The notes beneath the pieces are model-generated. The model worked only from the letters and a program-made list of their open reading frames with translations, was not told where the DNA came from and ran no database searches. Source: Limnospira fusiformis SAG 85.79 (GTDB taxonomy: Bacteria > Cyanobacteriota > Cyanobacteriia > Cyanobacteriales > Microcoleaceae). Taken from it: a stretch of 64,000 nt of DNA. This document shows positions 27,705-35,552 of this stretch, piece by piece (the first letter of the stretch is position 1; each line of letters opens with the position of its first letter). The position numbers and the translations under genes were made by a program. The stretch covers positions 2,221,403-2,285,402 of the forward strand of contig NZ_CP051185.1 of assembly GCF_012516315.1 (NCBI RefSeq). Reading direction: 5' to 3'.

Positions 27705-29642
27705 CTAGTATCCACTGGCTCGGAGATATTGAAGAATACCTTGAGCGATCGCCTGAGCCATGCGAGTTCTTTGTGCTGGGTCAGCCAACAAACGAGCATC
27801 ATTAGCATTAGTGAGAAACCCCACCTCCACCAAAGCCGAAGGCATAGTCGTATTTCTGAGGACATAAAACCGAGCCTGCTTCACACCCCGATTGTGCAGT
27901 GAGAAATTAGCCAGGATGCTGTTTTGAATGTACTGAGCCAAGCTATAGCCAGTTTGATGGTAGAAAGTTTCCACACCCGTAGCACCAGCGCGATAAGCCG
28001 CATTGGCATGGATACTCACAAAAGCCACAGCCCCAACACGGTTAGCTAATGACACTCGCGGTTCCAGGTCAATAGTGCGATCGTCAGTGCGGGTCATCAC
28101 CACATTAACCCCATTCTGCTCCAAAATCTGCTGAACTTGCAGGGAAATAGAAATAACAACATCCTTTTCTCGAATACCACCAACTCCCACCGCTCCTGGG
28201 TCACTGCCGCCATGTCCAGGGTCAATAACCACAGATACCCTAGCATTAGGATTTCTACCCACAGGAGGCTGAGGAGATGGACGATTAGGCGGCGGAAAAG
28301 GTAGTGGGAGGGACGAAGGTGGTCGATTTTGAGCCGGAGGCGGAAAAGGATTCGGATTATTTATAGGTGGTTGTGTTACCGGGGCTGGAGTTCTGGGGGG
28401 AGGAGCGCCAGACGCTAAATGCACACCCATAGGAATAGCCAATTCTTGAGGACTATTTTGGCTAACCTGTCCTACCTGCACCCTGGTAGCTGGTTGAAAT
28501 AACACCGTAAAAGTATCTGGGTCTTCCTGACGCAACCGAGACCAAATAATCGGTCCTCCCACTTCTCTTTGGGGAAGTCGCACCCCGTCAGCTAATCTAG
28601 CCGAGAAAAACGTAATACCATAAGCTCCCGTTTCTGCATCCCAACCGTGAGTATAGTTGAGAGGACCATTACCCCTCACCGCGAAATAGGATTGATTTTG
28701 AAGGGTAATCGACTCAATGGTAACTATACTCGAACTTGCCTGCACAGCCGGGGGAACTCCGCCTTGGGGCCAAATTGATACCCCTCCCGCTACTGCTCTG
28801 GCTTCCCAATTTTGATTAGTATTAGGGGTACTGAATGTCACCCGCACCACTGGGGGGGTTGTGGAAAGTTGGGTAACTTGACTTATGGCCACGCCTTCCC
28901 GGTTGACTGCTCTCCCCCTTGTGGTCGCACCCCTCAAACTCGCGCCGAAAATATCTAAGGTCATCCAAGTGCCGTCTTGAGAGCGTTTCAACTCAATCTG
29001 TGGCATTTGACCTGTGGTCTTTAAGACAATGCCGTTATCGCGCATTTCGATTTGTTCAACAAATGTTTGCGGCTGGTTAGGAATTGAACGGTTAGGGTTG
29101 GCTTGAGCGGTCTGTTGAAATTGTTGTTGGACTGGCTGCTGAAATTGCTGTTGGACTGGTTCAGTAGCGCTAACCACAGTAGCTTGAGCCGGAAGTGCAG
29201 CCGGGGGTGATGATGAGCCAATAGCTTGGGGTTGTGGTAGTTGTACCATCCACTCACTGGCAGAAATCCCTCGAAACTGCACCATTTGCGGGTTTAGGGT
29301 ATAACCTTCTACCAGTTCTACAATAATTCTGGCATTTTGATTATCGGCTTGTTCCCAACGAATTTCACGAATATTTCCCCCTGGTGATGAACGCTGACCG
29401 GACACAGAACCTAAACTTGTCCCTGGTAGTTCAATTACCAGACGGGTCGGGTTCGAGAGCAATTTCGCGGTAGGCTGTACTCCTTCATCTGTAGTAAATG
29501 ACAGACGATTTTGGGAACTTTCAAATTCCCAAGACCGAACTTCGGCAGCTTCGGCACCTGATGCCATCAGCAAGACACTTACTAAACTGGGGAGTAACCA
29601 GCGTTGGAGTAGATTGGATCCAATTCTTAACACGGTAAACAA
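27705..29642 (-). CDS. N-acetylmuramoyl-L-alanine amidase with AMIN domain
   Basis: A 645-residue secreted cell-wall hydrolase (AmiC type). A signal peptide (about 1-33) is followed by an AMIN domain (about 35-135), a Gln-rich stretch with repeated VQQQFQQ, a second beta-rich region (about 190-410), a Pro-rich linker (about 415-465) and an Amidase_3 catalytic domain (469-645). Zinc ligands are H477 (DPGHGG), E492 (IREKD) and H545 (SIHANA); E606 (VEVGFL) is the catalytic Glu. In filamentous cyanobacteria AmiC enzymes cleave septal peptidoglycan and pierce nanopores between cells; the same role is inferred here. Confidence 0.93.
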   Translation of the reverse strand: MFTVLRIGSNLLQRWLLPSLVSVLLMASGAEAAEVRSWEFESSQNRLSFTTDEGVQPTAKLLSNPTRLVIELPGTSLGSVSGQRSSPGGNIREIRWEQADNQNARIIVELVEGYTLNPQMVQFRGISASEWMVQLPQPQAIGSSSPPAALPAQATVVSATEPVQQQFQQPVQQQFQQTAQANPNRSIPNQPQTFVEQIEMRDNGIVLKTTGQMPQIELKRSQDGTWMTLDIFGASLRGATTRGRAVNREGVAISQVTQLSTTPPVVRVTFSTPNTNQNWEARAVAGGVSIWPQGGVPPAVQASSSIVTIESITLQNQSYFAVRGNGPLNYTHGWDAETGAYGITFFSARLADGVRLPQREVGGPIIWSRLRQEDPDTFTVLFQPATRVQVGQVSQNSPQELAIPMGVHLASGAPPPRTPAPVTQPPINNPNPFPPPAQNRPPSSLPLPFPPPNRPSPQPPVGRNPNARVSVVIDPGHGGSDPGAVGVGGIREKDVVISISLQVQQILEQNGVNVVMTRTDDRTIDLEPRVSLANRVGAVAFVSIHANAAYRAGATGVETFYHQTGYSLAQYIQNSILANFSLHNRGVKQARFYVLRNTTMPSALVEVGFLTNANDARLLADPAQRTRMAQAIAQGILQYLRASGY

Positions 29643-29899
29643 GTGGAGGAGGTAGTTGAGCTTTTATGGAACACCTGACATTCTAGCTAATCGGGTTACG
29701 CTTAACCTGAAAATAGCCCAATGTCTGGTAGCAGGCTAGAGCATGATAACATACAAAGGTTTTGGGTCAACCATAGTGACGGTATCATTGTCGATGTTTA
29801 AATATTGCCATAACCATTATTATTTAACGACAGTGGCGATCGCTATTCAGAAAGGTTTGACCCTCATTCCCCCATTATTCTCTGAAATCCCCTAATACT

Positions 29900-30367
29900 A
29901 TGAATCTAAATGTTGGTGATCTCGCTCCAGATTTTACTCTCTCCGACCAGGACGGAAATTTGATTACCCTCAGTCAATTTCGCGGTCAAACTGTGGTTAT
30001 CTATTTTTACCCCCGTGATCACACTCCTGGCTGTACTAAGGAAGCCTGCGGTTTTCGCGATGTCTATGCAGATTATCAAAGTAACAATATCATTGTTCTC
30101 GGAATTAGCACCGATGACCCTAAATCTCATACCAAGTTTATCAACAAATACCATCTGCCTTTTCCTCTGCTCTGTGACCCGGATGGTAAAGTTGCCACCC
30201 TCTATGATAGTTATGGCTTAAAAAAATTCATGGGTCGAGAGTTTATGGGTATTTATCGCCAAACTTTCATCATTAACCCAGATGGCTATATTCACAAAAT
30301 TTATCCCAAGGTTAAGCCAGAAGGTCATGCTATCACTATTCTTCAAGATTTATCTGGGGAAGGTTAG
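29900..30367 (+). CDS. prxQ: Peroxiredoxin Q (BCP family)
   Basis: A 155-residue thioredoxin-fold peroxidase. The peroxidatic C45 and resolving C50 lie in DHTPGCTKEACGFRD, the CxxxxC arrangement of PrxQ/BCP. It reduces H2O2 and alkyl hydroperoxides with thioredoxin. The NUDIX gene starts 5 bp after its stop, so the two are cotranscribed and perhaps both serve oxidative-damage defence; the latter is inference. Confidence 0.95.
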   Translation: MNLNVGDLAPDFTLSDQDGNLITLSQFRGQTVVIYFYPRDHTPGCTKEACGFRDVYADYQSNNIIVLGISTDDPKSHTKFINKYHLPFPLLCDPDGKVATLYDSYGLKKFMGREFMGIYRQTFIINPDGYIHKIYPKVKPEGHAITILQDLSGEG

Positions 30368-30372
30368 AAAAT

Positions 30373-30840
30373 ATGTTAGAATTGGTGAAGGGCTGGATGC
30401 GTTTTGTTTATACGGTTTTGGGCATTATTTTTCGCCATCCTGTTACCGGAGTTAGCATCGTTCCTCTATTGCCAGATGGCAAAATTATCTTGGTTCGCCG
30501 CCAGGATAATGGCAAATGGGCTTTACCTGGAGGTATGATAGATTGGGGTGAAGATATCCTCACCACTGTTAAGCGAGAACTGGCTGAGGAAACAGGTTTA
30601 GAACTGGTTAAACTTGGGCGTTTGGTAGGAGTTTATTCGGGCGCTCATCGTGACCCTAGACTCCATTCTATTTGTATTCTTGTGTCGGCAGAAGTTACCG
30701 GAAATATGCACATTCAAGACACCTTAGAAATTGCGGAAGTTCGTGGCTTTGACTTGACACAAATACCAATGGATAACCTTAGTCATGATTATCAACAACA
30801 AATCCAAGACTACTTGCAAGGTCGCACAGCGATCGCTTAA
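30373..30840 (+). CDS. NUDIX hydrolase
   Basis: A 155-residue protein with an intact Nudix box: GGMIDWGED, then RELAEETGLEL (G-x5-E-x7-REUxEExGU). The N-terminus has a short hydrophobic segment (about 10-22), and the core begins VSIVPLLPDGKIILVRR. The substrate is not determinable; oxidised nucleotides, ADP-ribose or NADH are options in the family. Overlap with prxQ in transcription is likely from the 5-bp gap. Confidence 0.9.
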   Translation: MLELVKGWMRFVYTVLGIIFRHPVTGVSIVPLLPDGKIILVRRQDNGKWALPGGMIDWGEDILTTVKRELAEETGLELVKLGRLVGVYSGAHRDPRLHSICILVSAEVTGNMHIQDTLEIAEVRGFDLTQIPMDNLSHDYQQQIQDYLQGRTAIA

Positions 30841-31156
30841 TTTTACGACCATGAACACTGTTAATTACACGGCTATATCTTATTAATAATCGGTGGAGAT
30901 TTTACCAATATATAATCCTCATTAACCCCCCCTAACAGCCTCAAATTTGGGGGATTTAAGCCTCTGGGATACCTGCCAATTATGCCAATTATATGCCAGG
31001 TAAAAGCTATCAACCGTATTTTTTTAGGTCTAATGCTGATAATATATACTATAATGACATCATCTCGCTTCTGGCTATTCCCATCTATGATCTGCGATCC
31101 CGGGATATGACTAACCATCGCGAGAATAGTCAACTCATCATACTGCATCTCATTAT
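30841..31156. other. Intergenic region with short direct repeats
   Basis: About 316 bp ahead of the hydrolase gene. It holds two adjacent TGCCAATTAT copies followed by ATGCCAGG near 30975-31001, a C-run/G-run pair (ACCCCCCCTAAC and TTTGGGGGAT, about 30924-30957), and a TATAAT at 31050-31055 without a good -35. No gene or RNA family was recognised. Confidence 0.35.
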
Positions 31157-32029
31157 ATGGCTATGTTTGAACGTTCTTTTCCCTATGCTGAGTCCCAGGA
31201 AACACCGTTATTGTCCCAACCATTGCGCCATTCCCGCGTGAGACTTTCCCAGGGACAAGTATTCTGGCGTGAAGTTGGCGCGGGTCCTGATGTAGTTTAT
31301 CTACATGGGTCATGGCAAGATAGTAGTCAGTGGCTGCCGATTATAGAAGAACTATCCTCAGACTATCATTGTTATACTCCCGATCGCCTTGGTTGTGGTG
31401 AGTCGGAATCCCCCAATATCCACTATTCTATCACGATGGCGGTGGAAAACTTAGCGGAATATATTGAGTGGCTGAAATTAGATCAGGTTCACTTAGTCGG
31501 ACATTCTCTGGGGGGATGGATAGCAGCCAGTTACGCAATTCGCTATCAGCATAAAGTCAAAGGTCTAGTCTTAATTTCCCCAGAGGGGGTAGCAGTGAAT
31601 GGAATCGAAAAACAATGGTGGTGGATGCGGTGGTTATGTGGAAATCCTCCCCTTTTAGCAACTTGGCTAAAACTGGTACATCCATTTACCCGTTTATTGG
31701 GGAAAGGGGATGCGATCGCCGATTGGTTAAAAGCGCGAGAAGTGATGATGCGATCGCCTATTTCCTGCCAGTTTTTGTTTAATCGCCGTCTGGCTGAAAT
31801 CCGAGGGGAATTACTTAATGAGCAGCTAAACTCATTAACCATACCCGTATTAATTTTACAAGGAAATCGTGATCAACCGATGACTCAAGCCATGGCGGAA
31901 ACCTTGAACTCCATCCTACCTAATTCTAGCCTAAATTCTATGGTTGCTGGCGGCGAAAACCTCCCCCAAGAGTTTCCCGCCGTAGTCAGTGAATATATCC
32001 GTCAGTTTCTACAAACTCACCCGATTTAA
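31157..32029 (+). CDS. Alpha/beta hydrolase fold protein
   Basis: A 290-residue protein with oxyanion-region VVYLHGSWQDSSQW, nucleophile elbow GHSLGGW (S117) and the acid-site strand ILQGNRDQP. The usual catalytic histidine, expected in a GGHxxPxE-type turn near the C-terminus, reads GGENLPQEFP here (Glu at 267), so the triad may be incomplete. Substrate and role are unknown. The start may be the ATG at 31157 or 31163. It converges on coaX and overlaps its 3' end by 21 bp. Confidence 0.82.
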   Translation: MAMFERSFPYAESQETPLLSQPLRHSRVRLSQGQVFWREVGAGPDVVYLHGSWQDSSQWLPIIEELSSDYHCYTPDRLGCGESESPNIHYSITMAVENLAEYIEWLKLDQVHLVGHSLGGWIAASYAIRYQHKVKGLVLISPEGVAVNGIEKQWWWMRWLCGNPPLLATWLKLVHPFTRLLGKGDAIADWLKAREVMMRSPISCQFLFNRRLAEIRGELLNEQLNSLTIPVLILQGNRDQPMTQAMAETLNSILPNSSLNSMVAGGENLPQEFPAVVSEYIRQFLQTHPI

Positions 32030-32791
32030 ACTGGGAAGATTTCTATCTCTGACCATAGCTGACATTCCCCAAAAAATAGCTTCAGGGGTATCTACAATCA
32101 AAGCAGCTATTTTTGGGTATTGACTGTTAAGGTAGGTCATGAGAGGAATGCGATCGCCTCCTGTAATGCTAATTTTACTGTGGGGGAACTCCTGACACCA
32201 AGCAGTTATAAACTCCCGCAGACCAGCTATCATGCTGTGGATAATACCACTGGCGATCGCTTCTGATGTATTCACACCCCACCTTTGAGGTAAACTCTCA
32301 GGAAAAGCCACTTGTGGGAGGGTGGCTGTACGATTAGATAAGGAAGAAAACTGTAATCCTAAACCGGGTAATATTGCGCCGCCTATTAATTGGCGGTTTT
32401 GATTTACTCCGGTTAAAGTTAATGCCGTCCCTGCATCAATAACTAATATGGGAAAACCCAACTGATTCCCCGCACCTAAAACAGCTAAACCCCTATCTAT
32501 TCCGAAAGTTGGATATAATCCCCCTAATGGTAACAACTCTAGGGTGATAATTTCAGCTTGGGGGTAGTTTTGCCATAATTGCATTTGTTCAGGCACTACA
32601 GAGGCTATAAATAGGGGTACAGGGGATATTTGATGAAGCCAAGACCATCCCATTTCTAAGGGAGATTGATTAAGGTGTTGAGTGTCCCAGGTTTCCACTA
32701 AAGTCTCAGCCTGAAATTTCCCCCAGTGTAGTCGGGAATTACCAATCATTAATCCTAGCCAGTTTGGGGGATGCGATCGCAATTTCATCAT
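32009..32791 (-). CDS. coaX: Type III pantothenate kinase CoaX
   Basis: A 260-residue CoaX. Visible motifs are LMIGNSRLHWG (phosphate-binding, a variant of the D-x-GNT motif), LVIDAGTALTLTGV, GGAILPGLGLQFSSL and SITGGD. It phosphorylates pantothenate, the first step of coenzyme A synthesis. The frame stays open to an ATG at 32836, but those extra codons lie inside group II intron domain VI, so the true start is ATG 32791 or 32788. An intron sits only a few bases upstream of this start, between the gene and its likely promoter. Confidence 0.9.
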   Translation of the reverse strand: MMKLRSHPPNWLGLMIGNSRLHWGKFQAETLVETWDTQHLNQSPLEMGWSWLHQISPVPLFIASVVPEQMQLWQNYPQAEIITLELLPLGGLYPTFGIDRGLAVLGAGNQLGFPILVIDAGTALTLTGVNQNRQLIGGAILPGLGLQFSSLSNRTATLPQVAFPESLPQRWGVNTSEAIASGIIHSMIAGLREFITAWCQEFPHSKISITGGDRIPLMTYLNSQYPKIAALIVDTPEAIFWGMSAMVRDRNLPSLNRVSL

Positions 32792-32797
32792 GGGATA

Positions 32798-35380
32798 GTA
32801 GGGGTCGAGAATGGAGTCGCCTCCATCCCCTCCCATTCAAAACCGGACGTGAGACTTTCACCTCATCCGGCTCCTAGTCTGACTGTTCCATTGTTAAGGA
32901 TACAGCATTGGCGTTGTCTAACGCCGTTTTATCATCGTGACAGTGGCGGTGTAATAGTTGAAGATTCTTATATTCATCCTTTCCACCTTGGCTTCGAGGT
33001 ATAATGTGGTCTACTTCAACTAAATCCGATGGTGCGAAATACTGTCCACACCAGGTACACCTACCCTTTTGCTTTTTGAGTAGTTTTGCTACCCTGTTTG
33101 ACGTTTCGATTGCTTGTCCTTTCCTGGTTGCCCAGTAAGTCCAATTTCCGTCGTATGGTGTTGCGTCTGGGCGTATTAGGGTGTGTCTGACAATCGGAGT
33201 CCAATTATGTTTCCATAATTGGTATCCATCCTTAGTCTTGAATAACCAATTTTCATGTCTTTCTTTCCCATTGCTAAGTTTAACCGTTCCTTTGTGGAAG
33301 TAGTTTCCTAGCTTTTCGTAATTTGCCTTTCCGCATCTTGATACTGTCCATGCCCGTAACATTGACCAAGTTATATGGTCTAGTTTATTGAAGGTCTCTG
33401 ATGAGACGACCCCTGAATAGTAGTTTGACCATCCCCTTATGATTGGGTTTAGTTTACTAATCAGGACTGATTGAGGTGCTTTTTTATGTTGTTTTATTAC
33501 ACCTTTTATCGCTTCTGTATGGGCTTTAACTGCTTTTTTACTGGGTTTGATGTGGGTTTTGAGACCCAACATTTTATGTGGGGTTTTGTTAAATAGGAAG
33601 CCTCCTTTTCTTCTTCCCCCACTTTTTCCAGATTTATATTTTCCTACTGGATATTGCCTGATATTGAATCCTAGAAAATCAAATCCTGGTACTTCTGTTT
33701 TGCCGTTATACTCAATAGGATTGAGTGTATGGCAAATTCGAGTCTTTTCGGGTTTAATTTCTAGTCCTACAGGTTTTAGCCATTCGGAAATGGCAATTTT
33801 GCACTGTTCAATGATTCTTAGGTCTTTGGATATGACCACAAAATCATCGGCGTATCTTATGAGGTTTACCTGAAAGGTTGTTCCTTTATTTGGATACATT
33901 GTTTTTATGAGCCTAACCATTCCATCCAGTGCGATGTTGGCTAGGAGTGGACTTATTACCCCTCCTTGGGGTGTCCCTGCTTCTGTATCCTCGAATACAC
34001 CGTTATCTAGCACGCCTGCTTTGAGCCATGATTTCAGGTCTCTTTTTAGACTGCTTGGACAATGAATTTTGGACAGAAGGTAATCATGGTTTATTCGGTC
34101 AAAACATTTAGCTATATCTGCATCCAGAACGTAATAACCTCCTTTGTTGATACTCTGAAAGATTCTGGATATTGCATCATGGGCAGACCTGCCTGGTCTA
34201 AACCCATAGCTGGTGTCTTCAAATCTCGATTCCCATTCAGGTTCGAGAGCCGACTTAACCAAGGCTTGCCTCGCTCTATCTTGGATTGTGGGTATTCCTA
34301 GAGGGCGTTTTTCATCCCTACCAGGTTTTGGAATCCACACCCTTCGCAGTGGTTTTACTTTGAGATTTCCTTTAATGTTCTCAACAAGTTTAAACCTTTG
34401 CCTTGGTGAGATTGCTCTCATTCCATCGACTCCAGCCGTTTTCCTGCCTTGATTATCTTGGGTCACTCGCCGTACTGCTAGTAGACGGGCATAATATGAT
34501 TTGCACAATAGACGTTGCAACCTTCTCGCTTTTGCGTCCTGTCCCGATTTAGCTGCTTGAAATATCCTCTTTTGGAGCTTGAAAACTTTTCTCTGAACTT
34601 TCGCCCAGGGAATTTGTTTCCATACATTCGTAGTCTTGATTGGCTTTGATTTCTCAAACCCTTTCTTTAAACTCGCTTTCGTCATAGTAACTCCTACTAG
34701 ACTCTATTCTTTACAATCAAACCGTGACCCGTTAGCATATCCCTACCATTACAGTTGGGCATTGGCTTCTGGTCACATCTCACCCCCTAATAGGCTTGCG
34801 CTTACACTTTCACTACTGACTATCTCGACCAGATAATCAGAGCCTAAAAGGGTTTACAACGTTCCGTTTATATGGGCATTCCATCTTTAGACTTGTCCTA
34901 TCCACCGGGGTACTTTTAAAGGTCTGTGTAGGTATTGATATAATTACCCTACTTTTCCCCTTATTCTTTTGAACGCAGCGTGTCAACCTGTTTCGCTACT
35001 TATTCTTTACGGTGGTTCAAGTCGGAACATTCAGATTTCCTTAGTCATGGATGGTTGGCAGTGGTCGCTTTTGGTAGTAGGTTCTACTTCACGCCTTCCG
35101 TTCCCCGCTTCAATCCTGGGGTTGTGATTCCCAAAACTGGGGGTGGCTATCGCCGTTACTCTCAACGCAATTGTTAAGGAATCATTAAGATTTCCAATTT
35201 AGCGTTTTGACCTTGAGTTCCCTGCCTTGTTTTGTATATTTCTATACCAAACGTTGGGACATATAAACAGTTATGGGATGGTCAGGGTACGAGTCCCTTA
35301 TATTTCACCAAGGGGTGAAAGTCCCACTAGGAGGTTATTTCAGGCATTGCAGCCTTATTTGACTCCTAAACGTCTCGCAC
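32798..35380 (-). mobile_element. Group II intron, about 2.6 kb, in the coaX leader
   Basis: On the minus strand the element starts at 35380 with GTGCGAGACG, matching the group II 5' consensus GUGYG. It carries a reverse transcriptase ORF in domain IV (32874-34685). It ends with a recognisable domain V (GAGCCGGATGAGG, GAAAG, CTCACGTCCGGTTTT, about 32874-32832) and domain VI hairpin (ATGGAG-GCGA-CTCCAT). The 3' boundary is near ACCCCTAC, at 32795-32798. Bases 34686-35380 hold the 5' ribozyme domains. The full set of parts suggests an intact, possibly mobile intron. Confidence 0.88.
32874..34685 (-). CDS. ltrA: Group II intron-encoded reverse transcriptase/maturase with HNH endonuclease
   Basis: A 603-residue protein with four regions. 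The N-terminal RT0 region and fingers are followed by RT palm motifs, including YGFRPGRSAHD (160-170), GTPQGGVISPLLANI and the active-site YADD (278-281). The X/maturase domain (about 370-480) has SNYYSGVVS. The C-terminal HNH domain (about 541-600) has CTWC, VEVDHIIPRSQGG and HRHCHDDK. The protein helps splicing and drives retrohoming by nicking the target strand. All catalytic motifs are intact. Confidence 0.95.
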   Translation of the reverse strand: MTKASLKKGFEKSKPIKTTNVWKQIPWAKVQRKVFKLQKRIFQAAKSGQDAKARRLQRLLCKSYYARLLAVRRVTQDNQGRKTAGVDGMRAISPRQRFKLVENIKGNLKVKPLRRVWIPKPGRDEKRPLGIPTIQDRARQALVKSALEPEWESRFEDTSYGFRPGRSAHDAISRIFQSINKGGYYVLDADIAKCFDRINHDYLLSKIHCPSSLKRDLKSWLKAGVLDNGVFEDTEAGTPQGGVISPLLANIALDGMVRLIKTMYPNKGTTFQVNLIRYADDFVVISKDLRIIEQCKIAISEWLKPVGLEIKPEKTRICHTLNPIEYNGKTEVPGFDFLGFNIRQYPVGKYKSGKSGGRRKGGFLFNKTPHKMLGLKTHIKPSKKAVKAHTEAIKGVIKQHKKAPQSVLISKLNPIIRGWSNYYSGVVSSETFNKLDHITWSMLRAWTVSRCGKANYEKLGNYFHKGTVKLSNGKERHENWLFKTKDGYQLWKHNWTPIVRHTLIRPDATPYDGNWTYWATRKGQAIETSNRVAKLLKKQKGRCTWCGQYFAPSDLVEVDHIIPRSQGGKDEYKNLQLLHRHCHDDKTALDNANAVSLTMEQSD

Positions 35381-35552
35381 TACATAGATAATATAGGATG
35401 AGATGATTATAATTAATCAGGGGTCATTCAATGGCTGGCGGCTATCTGGGGGATGAAAAAGCTAAATTATCATTAAGAATTTCGTGAATGGTGGCTAGGG
35501 GGTAGTAAAATCCATTAGCAGTTAAGATTAACTCCCCCTAATTCCTAAGCTA
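35381..35552. promoter_or_regulatory. Split leader/promoter region of coaX, shared with divergent kinase gene
   Basis: This 172-bp stretch lies between the intron 5' end and the kinase start. Read on the minus strand it contains TATAAT (35411-35406) about 25 bp before the intron, with TTGAAT 14 bp further upstream, a short-spaced candidate coaX promoter. The intron therefore seems to lie in the 5' UTR. The kinase-proximal part holds an inverted repeat. Confidence 0.4.
35496..35540 (+). promoter_or_regulatory. Inverted repeat just upstream of the kinase/WD40 gene
   Basis: TAGGGGGTAGT (35496-35506) and ACTCCCCCTA (35531-35540) pair over 10 bp with one bulge and a 24-base loop. The right arm ends 12 bp before the kinase start codon, covering the place where a ribosome-binding site should be. 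It could be a leader hairpin or an operator. Confidence 0.45.

Noticed and set aside
32874..34685. Diversity-generating retroelement or retron reverse transcriptase
   Set aside because: The protein has maturase X and HNH domains and is framed by GUGCG and domain V/VI of a group II intron; no template/variable repeat pair or msr/msd structure was seen.
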